A stretch of DNA of 64,000 bases, from positions 131,501 through 195,500 of the forward strand of contig OY992836.1 in assembly GCA_963921425.1 (NCBI GenBank), written 5' to 3'. The translations under genes and the position numbers were made by a program. Below are positions 1 through 10,501 of this stretch, piece after piece. Numbering within the stretch: the stretch's first letter is position 1; each line of letters begins with the position of its first letter. The stretch comes from Dryas octopetala (Eukaryota; Streptophyta; Magnoliopsida; Rosales; Rosaceae). The notes beneath the pieces are model-generated. The model saw only the letters and a program-made list of their open reading frames with translations. It made no database searches and was not told where the DNA came from.

Positions 1-65
1 GCCGAACACATGTCATTTGTGAATCTCTCGTGTATGAGGCAGTAAGATGTGCCAAACTGGAAGAG

Positions 66-745
66 TAGGGCATTGGGCTGAGCCGAGCCGAACCAAATGG
101 TCGAGATGATTCGGTGATGACAAGATTATCAAAGCAAATTTGATCATGATCGGTCATTAGGCCGAGTCGAGCCAAACCAATGGTCGTGGTGATTCGATGG
201 TGACAAGATTGTCAAAGCAAGTCTGATCGTGATTGGACATTGGGCCGGGCCGAGCCGAACCAATGGTTGAGATGATCCGGTTGTGACAAGATTGTCAAAG
301 CAAGTCTGATTGTAATCGGTCATTGGGCCGAGTCAAGCCGAACCAAATGGTCGAGATGATTCGGTGATGACAAGATTATCAAAGCAAGTCTGATCATGAT
401 TGGTCATTAGGCCGGGCCGAGCCGAACCAATGGTCGAGGTGATTCGATAGTGACAAGATTGTCAAAGCAAGTCTGATCGTGATCGGTCATTGGGTCGGGT
501 CGAGCCGAACCAATGGTCGAGGTGATCCAGTGGTGACAAGATTGTGAAAGCAAATCCGATCATGACCGGTCATTGGGCAGGGCCGAGCCGAATCAATGGT
601 CGAGATGATCTGGTGGTGAAAAGATTGTCAAAGCAAGTCTGATCGTGATCGATCATTGGGCCGAGCCGAGCCGAACCAATGGTCAAGGTGATCCGGTGGT
701 GACAAGATTGTCAAATCAAGTCCGATCATGATTGGTTGACCAAGC
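66..745. repeat. Tandem array, ~83-bp unit, about 8 copies
   Basis: A GC-rich unit containing variants of 'gccgagccgaaccaatggt' followed by 'gacaagattgtcaaagcaag' recurs at about 78, 164, 249, 332, 414, 499, 582 and 664, so the period is 82-86 bp. Copies differ by scattered substitutions. I see no open frame of note. It could be a satellite-like array or an internal array of a larger transposon whose other end lies outside the window. Confidence 0.85.
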
Positions 746-1735
746 CAAAGTGATAAGACGACTGGGGTGACTGACCAGGTCAACCGTTGACTGGTCAAGA
801 TGTCACGTAGGATCTTTGAGGCGGTGGATTAGAACATCTGAGCCGAGCTGAATATATGACTTTGTAAATGTCTCATGTACAATGATCATCTTGTCTAGTT
901 TGATCAACAAAATGATGATCTGGCCCGAGCCGAGCCAAGCCGAGCCAAGGTGAGTTGTACAATCGTCATCTTGTCTAGCCGAGATGATCCGAGCTGTACA
1001 ATCATGATCTCGTCTGGCCGAGCCGATCCGAGCTGAAGACTTTGGAAGTGATGTTCTAGGTTCTAATAGAATGTTTAATGGTTGAGATGTGACTGGAGAA
1101 AGATGATCTCCAGATTCGAGCTGAACTGATGGTGTCCGAAAAAAGATGATCTCTAGAATTCCTGGTGGATCCCAATGTCAGTTCGGATCGGATATGGGTA
1201 ACCCGGAGGTAAGAGCCGATCTCAGATGCACATGTTGTTGGCATTGCTAAGCTGAGATGATGACACAAATGGCTGGGTCTGACCAAGTTGACCATTGAAA
1301 AGTTAGAGCAAAAATGAAACCTGGTGTGCCACGTGTTGGTCTGTGATTGGCCATTGAATCTATGTAGATTTATCCACAAACACCCAGCAACGTGAGCCTG
1401 TACATTGAAGAAAAAAATGGACCCATTGCAAAAATTAATTGTTCTCAACTTCTCAAACTCATGAAAAATTTATGTTATACTATTTTCATAATCAGGTATA
1501 GCACAAAAATTGCCCAATGGATGAAATCCTAATTCTAAATTCCAGGGTTTCCTAAATTGAAACAAAAAAAGAAACAATAATACTTGAAATTGGAGATGGA
1601 GTAGCCACATTGGGAGCTAGGGCACGCACTTGTGACTTCAACAATCCGTGTAATCTATGGGTGTGGAGCTAGCTAGGGCACGAATTGGGGACTTCAATTA
1701 ATCTTTCTATTCTCTGTCTTTGTATATACGAAGCT
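746..1735. other. Non-coding; decaying continuation of the array
   Basis: Up to about 1050 the same 'gccgagccgag' words recur irregularly ('gagccgagccaagccgagcc'). After that the sequence becomes AT-rich with no recognisable gene. A short imperfect duplication around 'gctagggcacg' lies near 1616 and 1673. Frames of about 130 codons here have no recognisable protein content. Confidence 0.5.
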
Positions 1736-1790
1736 TTTGATGGCAAGCGGCTGAGAGAGAAAGAGAGAAAGAAAGAGAGAGGGAGGGAGG

Positions 1791-1792
<2 letters not shown>

Positions 1793-1838
<46 letters not shown>
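1793..1838. repeat. (GA)n microsatellite
   Basis: An uninterrupted GA run sits inside a longer purine-rich tract (about 1753-1915). Open frames across it, Ser/Leu-rich on the minus strand, are composition artefacts. Confidence 0.95.
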
Positions 1839-1840
<2 letters not shown>

Positions 1841-2002
1841 TGAATGGGTGAGAGAGAAAGAGAGAGAGACAGAAGACAGAGAGGTAGAGGGTGAGAGTGA
1901 GAGACAGAAAGACTAAACGCAACACCAAAATAGATATAAGCGCCAAGGGAGGAAAAAAGAGATTGGGGAATTTTTTTTCGGCAAAACGGCGTCATTTTAT
2001 GG

Positions 2003-2252
2003 TCTTAAAAGAAGAATAAGTGATTTTATTTTGCGACGTTGTCCATAGTCGTCGCTAAAGTTAAAAAGACATGAGACGACATGGCTTTGCTGTTGAAATT
2101 GGGCTAAGGTTGTACGACGGCCATAGTTTGCCATCGCAAAGTTTCCTAATCTTTGCGACAGAGGCTATGCTATCGCATAAAATTCACCTCTTGCGATGGT
2201 AAATTGCTGTCGTCGCAAAATCATGACGCAATTGCTATTTTCTCTTGTAGTG
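2003..2252. mobile_element. Terminus of a CACTA-type DNA transposon
   Basis: Read on the minus strand from 2252 the sequence begins CACTACAAGAGAAAATAGC, the classic CACTA (En/Spm) terminal inverted repeat. The 250 bp inside it carries repeated sub-terminal words of the 'tttgcgacg/cgtcgcaaa' type, as such elements do. The element lies to the left; its other end is not visible. The terminus abuts PMD-coding sequence at 2253, so the element apparently inserted into that gene. Confidence 0.7.
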
Positions 2253-2499
2253 GATAGTTAGCTCCCCACTATTTTCATCGAGGTCTTTTTGAAGCTCCTC
2301 GAAGACCTGGCTGTCATTGATCACCTTCTTGAAGGAGCTAAAGTGATTATGAGCTTCGATCAATGAGAGAGGCACAGCCTGGACAAACCCGAGTTGCCGA
2401 GCACAAAAGTGGGAAGCATAGAACTCCACACACCCTTTCTGGCCTGTGCCTTTGCCAATTGCGCCGCATGCCAACTCACGGCTGTCGAGTATACTCCCC
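2253..2499 (-). pseudogene. Plant mobile domain (PMD) protein, 3' fragment
   Basis: The minus strand reads VYSTAVSWHAAQLAK, then, after a frame change near 2455, GCVEFYASHFCARQLGFVQA and a helical tail with FKKVINDSQVFEELQKDL. This matches the region following the core of PMD (aminotransferase-like mobile domain) proteins. It joins the 8633-9206 piece exactly across the retrotransposon's TSD: codons read through ALWG|VYST in one frame once one TCCCC copy and the element are removed. The fragment is cut at 2253 by the CACTA terminus. PMD proteins occur both as host genes and inside plant transposons, so either origin is possible. Confidence 0.75.
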
Positions 2500-3056
2500 T
2501 GTTCGTATGATTAATCGTCTGGGCATAACGACAAGTCACACAAGGCTTAACATCATGTTGTTTGGGCCTAAGCCCTTCCTAGGCTCCTAGCCCCTGACCT
2601 ACCAGGCTCCTCCTAGGCCCCGACTCGTGTCAACTCACTCGGATCCTCGAGACCGGTGACACGTGGCGCTCCTACAGTGCAAGTCATCACAAGGGACACG
2701 TGTCATCACCGGATTGGTTGACACTCTTCCAAACGTACTATAAAAAGGTACCTTCTTGTCACAAAAAGGACAACGGAAATCATTATTATACTATTCACTC
2801 ACTCTGCTCTCAGATCTCTCTGAACACTGACTTGAGCGTCGGAGGAGCTTTGGCCGGCACCACACCGGTGCCCTTCCCGCTCACTTTTGTGTACTTGCGC
2901 AGGGTGCTTTGGATATCATTCTCTCTCATTACTCACCAGTCGGACCCAGCTACTCGTTCCTGCCCCACTTCGACGTGTCATCCACTCAGTGGTGGGTCAA
3001 CGGGCCTACGTGGTTTGACTCGACGTTGACTGCTTTACCATTTTTGAGCATCAACA
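2500..3056 (+). repeat. 5' LTR of the Tat-like element
   Basis: Starts TGTTCGTATGATTAATCG and ends GAGCATCAACA. A TATA-like 'ctataaaaagg' is at about 2738. It pairs base for base with 8076-8632 apart from five substitutions. Confidence 0.93.
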
Positions 3057-3059
3057 GTT

Positions 3060-3076
3060 TGGCGCCGTCTGTGGGA
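3060..3076 (+). other. Primer-binding site
   Basis: TGGCGCCGTCTGTGGGA begins three bases after the LTR. A TGGCGCC start is the usual form of a tRNA 3'-end complement in plant gypsy elements. I did not match the specific tRNA. Confidence 0.7.
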
Positions 3077-3152
3077 AAGTAGCAACTTTTACCCATTTGA
3101 TTCTCTACCCTCAGTTGAGGTGCAAGGACTTTCCAACCTTCCGACCCCTGCA

Positions 3153-5611
3153 ATGTCTGAAGGAGGTCCTATTCTCGATCAAGTCGACAACACCCCGGTG
3201 GGCGACAAGCGAGGCAAGAAGACTGCTGAATCTGATCAGGAGGCGTACATCCAGCGATTGGAGGCTCAGCTCCAACGAACCCAGGAACAGCTCGACCTCC
3301 AAAAAGATGCAACACAGCTGTATGAGCGACTCCTCCGCGATAGGGAAGAACACACCACTCTCCGGAGTGGTGAGAGGAGGAACCCCCATGACAGAGACGA
3401 ACACACCACTCTCCGGAGTGGTGAGAGGAGGGACCCCCCCCCCCCGAAGGGACCAAAATGTTCCGCGTCAATTGGATGCAGGGCAAGGTAGCCATCCACC
3501 CCCAGGTTTCCAAAAGAGACTTGTCCACCCGGTCAGCCGGGCTCGATCTGGCGAGCATCCTACCCGCTCTGAAGAGTTCCACATTTATCGGGACTGTCGT
3601 CATTTGCTCGACAACAACCGCTCTCGGTCAATCGGGGTGAATCCACCCACGTTCCCAAAACTTGGAGGAAGAGCAGGCTCCTCGTCCCAAGCGACGACGG
3701 GGAGAAGAGCAGGTTTTCTCGGCTGGGCGCCGCGCAGAAGATGACACTTTCACAAGTGAGCAAGTCGCTGACTCCGGTAACAGCGGATCCCTTCCACCAG
3801 ACCAACTCCAACAACTCCTCATGGACATCAACGAACGCCTGAGGAGAGTGGAGGGGGGAAGTCGTGGTGGGCACCCATCTTTGGAAATAAGGGAGCTACC
3901 TGGACCTTTCACAGCTCGCATCCTGTCTACTCCCCCGGTTGGCGACGTCCGACCTCCCAAAATAACTCCGTACACAGGGAAGGAAGACTCATATGACCAC
4001 CTCATGAGTTTCAGGTCAGCCCTGGAGTCCAAAGGTGCTGATGACGTTACCAAGTGTCGAATCTTCCCTTCTACCCTCTCTGGCAGTGCAAGGGACTGGT
4101 TCTACCAACTTCCTCCAGGCTCAGTTGATTGTTTCAGCGAGCTCCGAGAGCTCTTCCTGGGCCAGTATATCATCCAAACCGATAGAATTTACACCACGGA
4201 TGACCTGACGCGGGTCCGCCAGGGCAGCAGGGAATCCCTTCGGGAATACATCACTCGATTTCAGCTAGAACGATCTCGGTGTCGCGATTGTGATGAGAAG
4301 GTAGCCTTCGCTGCTTTCAAGGGTGGTCTCCTAGAGGGGGACTTCCTGTTTGAAATCAACCGCCGCAATCCGCACACCTACAAGGAACTCATGCACGAGG
4401 CCATTGCCTATGCCACGGCTGAATTCAAAACATATGGGAAGAAGCCGCCTACCATGGATCGCCCAAGTACCGACCAGGCCATCATAGTGCCACCCCAGCC
4501 CAAGCCCTACTTGGGTAACCAACATGGGGGGTCCGGGAGAAAGTTCAATAAGTTCACCAAGAAACAATTTGGTGATGGTAGAGGTGGAGGACAAAGAAGG
4601 GAAGAAACCTATCAGACATCCTATGCCTCCAGGTTCAAAGTCTATACAATTCTCACTGTCACTTATACAGAGTTGTATCCCCAGATCAAGGACATACTTC
4701 CTAAGCTCCCACCCCGCCCACCACAAACACGATACCGGGCTAACAAGAATTTCTTTTGCCTTTACCATGACGACCATGGCCATGACACCGAAGCATGCAG
4801 AGCTTTTAAGGAGGCAATAGAAACTTTGGTACAGGCAGGAAAGTTGGATGGTTTTATAGACAAGGAGGCCACCGAGAAGGCCAAGACCGACGGACAACGC
4901 CGGGGGCGGGTCAATACCATCTGTGGGGGCCCGACCCTCGCTGGCAACTCCAACAGAGCTAGGAAGGAATACGCCCGAAGTGCTCAACCATGCTCCGGCG
5001 TTATGGCTGTAGACTTCCACCGTGGCAAAAAGACTCCTAAGCTCGGGTGGTCGCCCATTTCCTTTGCTGAGGAAGAGGAACATGATTTGATCTTCCCACA
5101 CGATGACCCTTTGGTCATTGAGGCCACCATAGCTAATTTTGATGTGGCTCGGATCCTTATCGATTGTGGTAGCTCCGTCAACATCCTCTTCGCCCCAGCC
5201 TTCACCGCTCTTGGAATCGACCAGGAGAGACTTGACCGGTCGGTCGCTCCTTTACTCAGCTTTTCGGGCGACATGGTCACCCCTCTTGGTGGGATCTACC
5301 TTCCCCTCACCCTCGGGAGGTATCCTTCGTCCGCTACCACAATTACTCAGTTTTTGGTGGTCGACTGCCCCACAGCTTACAACGTCATCCTGGGATGACC
5401 GGCCCTTAACCAATTGAGGGTTATGATCTCCACTCACTTGCTTTTGATCAAGTTCCCGACCCCATGTGGAACGGGGGTAGTCAAAGGCAATCAAGTATCA
5501 GCCAGGTCCTGCTATGTGACTTCAGTCAAGAGGAAAAAAGAGGTCAAGCCCTCTATGGCTGTTTGTGTCTCCAACACCTGCCCTACCCCAGACGCCCTAC
5601 AAAATCATTGA
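3153..5611 (+). pseudogene. gag-protease of the Tat-like element, frameshifted
   Basis: Start chosen at 3153 (MSEGGPILDQ), the first ATG of the frame with a coiled-coil-like stretch (AYIQRLEAQLQRTQEQLDLQ). A 51-bp direct duplication (3348-3398 / 3399-3449) repeats 17 codons. The frame changes at the poly-C run (about 3434-3445) and again near 3657. The longest open part (3662-5398, 578 aa) carries the retrotransposon gag domain (about residues 100-220), a Cys/His motif (CLYHDDHGHDTEAC, about residue 370) and a retropepsin-like domain with ILIDCGSSVNILF. The residue after the catalytic Asp is Cys rather than Thr/Ser. An in-frame TGA follows ...YNVILG at 5396-5398, after which the same frame stays open to 5611. 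Nucleocapsid and protease roles are family knowledge; this copy is unlikely to work. Confidence 0.85.
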
Positions 5612-5708
5612 GGTCGTCCGTCCAGGCACATACGGGCTCCGCGCCACAACTGACAAGGAACTCGGCCACCCTTGGCGCGCCGAGCACCTCCGCTACTTTT
5701 ACAAGTAG
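5595..5708 (+). pseudogene. pol C-terminal remnant
   Basis: In a different frame from the gag-protease ORF the sequence reads PYKIIEVVRPGTYGLRA... and ends HPWRAEHLRYFYK before TAG at 5706-5708. This is the stereotyped end of plant gypsy pol, downstream of integrase. Because it follows the protease region within about 200 bp, the whole RT, RNase H and integrase core have been deleted, with the junction near 5570-5595. The remnant starts without its own ATG. Confidence 0.8.
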
Positions 5709-5872
5709 ACACATGTTGTACCCCCCAGGGACTTTTTTCAATTTCATCTATGTTATCGCTTTCATAAATGAGAGTCCCACCACAGACACATTTTTCTTCA
5801 TTTTCATTCAAAGTGTTAATTGTTTGTATGGACCCCCGGGCCATCAGACATCCAACCCTACCCATATCCGTA

Positions 5873-6045
5873 CCATGCATTCAAGGGAAGCTAAGTACCA
5901 TGCATTCAAGGCGCGGGTATGGAGAATGCATTCAAGGGAACCTAAGTACCATGCATTCAAAGGAAAATAAATATCATGCATTCAAGAGAAACTAAGTACC
6001 ATGCATTCGAGAAAATCCCACAATACCATGTATTAAAGGGAAGGG
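5873..6045. repeat. Irregular tandem repeat around 'taccatgcattcaagg'
   Basis: Six to seven degenerate copies of a 25-31-bp unit ('tgcattcaagggaa..ctaagtacca') occur in the 3' region of the Tat-like element. Confidence 0.8.
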
Positions 6046-7009
6046 CATCCTACCCCATAAACGGGTTGGACACCCTCCAAATCATCCAAATATCATAAAG
6101 TACAAACTTAATAATCAAAAGAGTTTGTAATTTGGTACGGGCTACATCCGACCCGCCATATAACTCAAACAAAAATAGGGCGATGGTCCGCCCATCCCTG
6201 CCCCCGGGCCATGTTTCCTTCAAACATTTATTTGGGATCCTCTCCCATGTCATGCTCCCCACCTGTGGCTGCTCCATCCTCGGGCTCTACCCCCTGGGTA
6301 TCTCCCTCTGGGACGTTGGCATGCCCATCATTACTGCCAGCCCCTAGCAGACCACCTACTTGGCTTGGCTCAGCTCAGCTCCTCCCCGCACTGCTCCAAC
6401 TCTTGCCTAGCCTGGTCCGCCTCCTGGCCTGCAGTAGCTCGGCATGCAATGCATTGTTCTGCCCGACCACTTGCCCACCCCCATGTTTCCAACCCCATCC
6501 GGGATCGGGGCATATTTGGCCTCATCGGCGTCCCATCACTTGTGGACGCCCAATCAGACTCCATAGAACTGTTATCATCTAAGGAAGCCATGGAATGTCC
6601 GACTTCAGTACACCTGCCCATCCAAAACAAACCACAAATCAAGATGGGAAGTGCTCGGCCCACCAAGACAACACCATGGACATTTCAGATCAATACCGGT
6701 TTCCCACCCCCCGTATGTGCTCGGATACCCCCAATTTGACAACATTCACCCTATCACCCTTTCACATGCTCAGCCACCAACCATTTATCAAAGCCAATAT
6801 TCACAATATCAATTCAAAGGGAAGAGCAATGACAACCTAATCCTTACCAGTATTCCGCGGCTTCAACAGCTCAGACGGGTTCCGACCCACTAATCTTGTT
6901 TCCTATGTACCTGGTCAAAAACACAACAACACCCAATAAATTACAAAGTCCAAGAATGAAGGCGTGTGGCCTACCCAGTGCTCAGCAAGGCTCATATCCA
7001 CTTGCACCA

Positions 7010-7124
7010 CCTCATGCCCGAGCAGCCGCGCACCCGTGCACCCGTGCACCCGAGCACCCGTGCACCCGAGCACCACCTCCTGCCTGAGCAGCCGCTCACC
7101 CGAGCACCCGTGCACCCGTGCACC
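7010..7124. repeat. GC-rich minisatellite (cacccgtgcacccgag)n at gap edge
   Basis: Short units alternating 'cacccgtg' and 'cacccgag' run straight into the N tract. The array is probably longer in the real genome. Confidence 0.85.
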
Positions 7125-7324
7125 NNNNNNNNNNNNNNNNNNNNNNNNNNNNNNNNNNNNNNNNNNNNNNNNNNNNNNNNNNNNNNNNNNNNNNNNNNNN
7201 NNNNNNNNNNNNNNNNNNNNNNNNNNNNNNNNNNNNNNNNNNNNNNNNNNNNNNNNNNNNNNNNNNNNNNNNNNNNNNNNNNNNNNNNNNNNNNNNNNNN
7301 NNNNNNNNNNNNNNNNNNNNNNNN
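7125..7324. other. Assembly gap, 200 N
   Basis: Exactly 200 N bases, a conventional placeholder length, so the true size is unknown. Reading frames drawn across it have no meaning. Confidence 0.99.
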
Positions 7325-8061
7325 CAACCAGCCCCCCCCTTCGCGCAGCAGCCACCCCGAGCAAGCCCCCTGCTCTTCCGCCCACCCGCGCACCCGAGCC
7401 CGCGCTCGGATCCGACCACTGCGCGCCGTCGATCAACGCACGCAACCCGCGCGCGCCACTGGATCCTACCCGAGCACATCAGCGCCGCACCGACCTCTCG
7501 CGCCAAACTCTCCGCGCCAAGCACCCCTGCAAGCCTCCGGCCCGAGCTCTACCCTTCAACCCGAGCCACCCTCCAGCTCCAACCCGAGCAGCCCCCCCCC
7601 TTTTTTTTTCTTTTTTGGATCCGAGCCGTGCCCTCCCTTCCGCCCAACAGAGTTAAAAAAAAAAAAGGCAGCTCTCCCTCTCTCTCTTAAAATAGTCACA
7701 AAAAAAAAAAGGAGATATGGGTGTGGAATCTTCATATTTGGGCTCTACCATTTAATTCCAGATTCTCATTTACAAAGGGCGATATCCCACCAATAAATTG
7801 GACGGGATTCACTGGGATTTTGCGGAGCGTTTACTGCTCGGAATACAGGTGATCAGAAATTCAAAAAAAAAAAAAAAAAAAAAAAAAGGGATCCTTCATA
7901 TGTAACCCCCAAGCTTTCTTGCAGTACAGCTTTTCTTGCTAAGGAACTTGGGGGACTTCTAGACAGCAGCTTAAGCAGGAACAAGTGTGTGGTTACTTGT
8001 CGTTCTGCTCGGACTCTTTTGTGTACAAAGTTCCCAACCAAGAAGTATCTTTTGCTCGGAA

Positions 8062-8075
8062 ACTTGGGGGACTTC
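8062..8075 (+). other. Polypurine tract next to 3' LTR
   Basis: 'acttgggggacttc' immediately precedes the 3' LTR. A near-identical 'aacttgggggacttct' lies about 115 bp upstream at 7949-7964. Confidence 0.6.
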
Positions 8076-8632
8076 TGTTCGTATGATTAATCGTCTGGGC
8101 ATAACGACAAGTCACACAAGGCTTAACATCATGTTGTTTGGGCCTAAGCCCTTCCTAGGCTCCTAGCCCCTGACCTACCAGGCTCCTCCTAGGCCCCGAC
8201 TCGTGTCAACTCACTCGGATCCTCGAGACCGGTGACACGTGGCGCTCCTACAGTGCAAGTCATCACAAGGGACACTTGTCATCACCGGATTGGTTGACAC
8301 TCTTACAAACGTACTATAAAAAGGTACCTTCTTGTCACAAAAAGGACAACGAAAATCATTATTATACTATTCACTCACTCTGCTCTCAGATCTCTCTGAA
8401 CACTGACTTGAGCGTCGGAGGAGCTTTGGCCGGCACCACACCGGTGCCCTTCCCGCTCACTTTTGTGTACTTGCGCAGGGTGCTTTGGATATCATTCTCT
8501 CTCATTACTCACCAGTCGGACTCAGCTACTCGTTCCTGCCCCACTTCGACGTGTCATCCACTCAGTGGTGGGTCAACGGGCCTACGTGGTTCGACTCGAC
8601 GTTGACTGCTTTACCATTTTTGAGCATCAACA
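8076..8632 (+). repeat. 3' LTR of the Tat-like element
   Basis: 557 bp, TGTTCGTATG...CATCAACA. Differs from the 5' LTR at five positions (for example cacgtgtc/cacttgtc and ggtttgac/ggttcgac). Followed by TSD copy TCCCC at 8633-8637. Confidence 0.93.
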
Positions 8633-9206
8633 TCCCCCAAAGAGCTCATAACTTTGTCCAAACTCTTCTCATCAGTGAGGGGTTGGGTGTTGTGGTATGA
8701 CATGAGGAAAGATGAGTAATTCCTCCTAAGGTAAACATGTCATTAATCGTCACTCCGCCCCTCAAGCTTGTAGAGAAACTTGAAGCAGTCCTGTACTGAA
8801 TGATTAGGCACAGCGACGAAGGCACGCTTTCCACTGAGAACCTCATCGTCCCTCATGGAAGGCATTGGAGATGCCATCTCTGGAAAATACACTTGGAGCC
8901 ACACCTGGAACATCCAATGTGGCCCACCGCGCTTCGGCATCATTCCATTCATAGTTATGTCGTGAAGGCACTTGTACATATAGGACAAGATGAATGGCCC
9001 AAGGTGAAACACATCACCATAAGTCATTGCCTCGACGAGGGGGATTAATTCTTTGGTGAGTTTGACACTTTGGGTGTAAAAAATGAATTTGCAGAGCTAG
9101 TAACAAAGAAATTGGGCTTGTTCTTCAATGGATACTTTGCCCTCGGTCTTGGCGAATGTGTTGAGCCAAGACTTATAATTAAGAGTCTTGTCATGGGTGT
9201 TGTAAA
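8633..9206 (-). pseudogene. PMD protein, central domain fragment
   Basis: The minus strand reads YNTHDKTLNYKSWLNTFAK, then SIEEQAQFLCY*LCKFIFYTQ, LTKELIPLVEAMTYGD, LGPFILSYMYKCLHDI, GPHWMFQVWLQVYFPE and CFKFLYKLEGRSDD. This is the order of conserved blocks of the plant mobile domain. A TAG replaces a Trp-like position in LCY*LCKF, a frameshift follows near 8745, and a TGA lies in TKL*ALWG close to 8650. The gene was therefore already decayed, or decayed after the insertions. The Tat-like element interrupts it at 8632; the upstream part continues at 14261. Function of PMD proteins is silencing- or development-related in some plants; none can be inferred here. Confidence 0.8.
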
Positions 9207-10042
9207 ATTTAATTTACTCGCAAATATACAAGTCTAGTAGTATATTAACGAGGTCAAACCTCAAGAAGTGATGAAAAACAATACACTAAACTTAAACTTT
9301 AGTTAATTTAAAACTAACCTAGTTTGAAAATTTTGTTGGTTTGTGAGGCAACTCAAAATAAAATGCAACTAAATTAAAGAGCAATAAAGTAGATGAAAAA
9401 AGAATAAAATAAATAAAGGTGCAAGAAATTAAATATTAAATCTAGAAAGGAAAATAACAACTTTTTGGTTATAGAAGCTAAACAATAGTATAAGAACCAA
9501 GGTTATGGTTCCACACTACTTATGAACATATTAAATGAGATTTTTAGTAATTTCTCCTTAAAGGAGGGCACCCAAGAGTCACTTGATGCCCTCTTACAAA
9601 GATAAATATGAATTAAGCACAAAAGTTGAAGATTTATATGGTAGATCTTGATTTTGCTTAGATAATACAAACTTTAAGCAACTCAAGTGAACCAAAACTA
9701 AGGAACAACTAGAGTTCAAAAAGTCTGTGTTTAAAACAATTAATCATAAAGCTAAAATGTAAAAAGATGATCTAACACCCATAATATATGACATTATGGG
9801 TGAAAGGGGATCTCTTTCTCATTTTAATATCAAAATCTAGAGCTTGTAGTATTTTAAACAAGGAAAAATTTAACATAAAGACCTCACTTAATAATGTTCA
9901 TGGTGGTGCTTCCCCCTTACCAAGGTAAGGGGGTTTAGTGACCACCCATGATTTTATATCTTGAATAGAAATAAAGAAATAAATAAATGAGCATGTAATA
10001 TAAAGAACAATAAAATAAATAACACTATTAACAATAAAGTAA

Positions 10043-10203
10043 ATAACTACATAAAATAAAAGGCATAAAGTAAAAAGATTAAGAGAAGAGAGAAGAGAGA
10101 CATAATATAAAGTTAACCATGCCATAAAATAAAGAACTACATAAAATAAAAGACATAAAGTAAATAAATGATTAGGAGAAGAGAGAAGAGAGACATAATA
10201 TTA
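10043..10203. repeat. Two-copy ~90-bp tandem duplication
   Basis: 'aactacataaaataaaag.cataaagtaaa' followed by 'gagaagagagaagagagaca' occurs at about 10043-10112 and again at about 10133-10203, with a few changes. Confidence 0.8.
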
Positions 10204-10501
10204 AAATTTCATTAATTAAAATGCAAGAAAAATTACATTCCTATTCTCTCTCAAACATGATAGCCAAATGGCTTGAGAGAGAAATCCTAGGAGAAATACT
10301 AGAAAAGGCAGAAATTTAAATTCTAGAGTAAAAGATGTGGTAAAGGGGCTGAATATTTCCTTATATAGGCAAAACTTATGGTAGAAAATATCAGAAGGGG
10401 GGGAGAGCTGGTGACAGCTATTGAGATAAGGATCAACACAAAGAGCTGGCCCTGGAGCAATCTGGAAGAGTTGGAAGATGGCCACGTGTCGCAGTGTGGT
10501 T

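Larger units (their letters stand above)
5709..8061 (+). other. Long non-coding 3' region of the Tat-like element
   Basis: There is no convincing gene between the pol remnant and the polypurine tract. The region is Pro/Ser-codon-rich by composition (6200-7600) and contains short tandem repeats, a GC-rich minisatellite beside the assembly gap, and poly-C, poly-T and poly-A runs (7590-7710, 7863-7887). Long non-coding 3' regions are usual for Tat-lineage elements. Confidence 0.6.
2500..8632 (+). mobile_element. Ty3/gypsy LTR retrotransposon, Tat-like, deletion derivative
   Basis: The element has two 557-bp LTRs, both TG...CA, flanked by a perfect 5-bp TSD TCCCC (2495-2499 and 8633-8637). I count five substitutions between the LTRs (about 99.1% identity), so insertion is recent relative to other elements here. 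The internal region holds a broken gag-protease reading frame, then only the last 38 codons of pol. Reverse transcriptase, RNase H and nearly all of integrase are missing, so the copy is non-autonomous. Gag style (YHDDHGHDTEAC) and the TTTGGCGCCGTCTGTGGG binding site suggest the Tat (Ogre/Retand) branch. It lies inside a PMD gene. Confidence 0.9.

Noticed and set aside
66..745. CRISPR-like array
   Set aside because: Units are contiguous with no unique spacers, in eukaryotic DNA.
3111..4053. Minus-strand frames opposite the Tat-like gag
   Set aside because: Shadows of the plus-strand gag, which has clear domain content.
6915..7796. Long Pro/Ala-rich frames around the gap
   Set aside because: They run through 200 N bases and a minisatellite, so the translation is meaningless.
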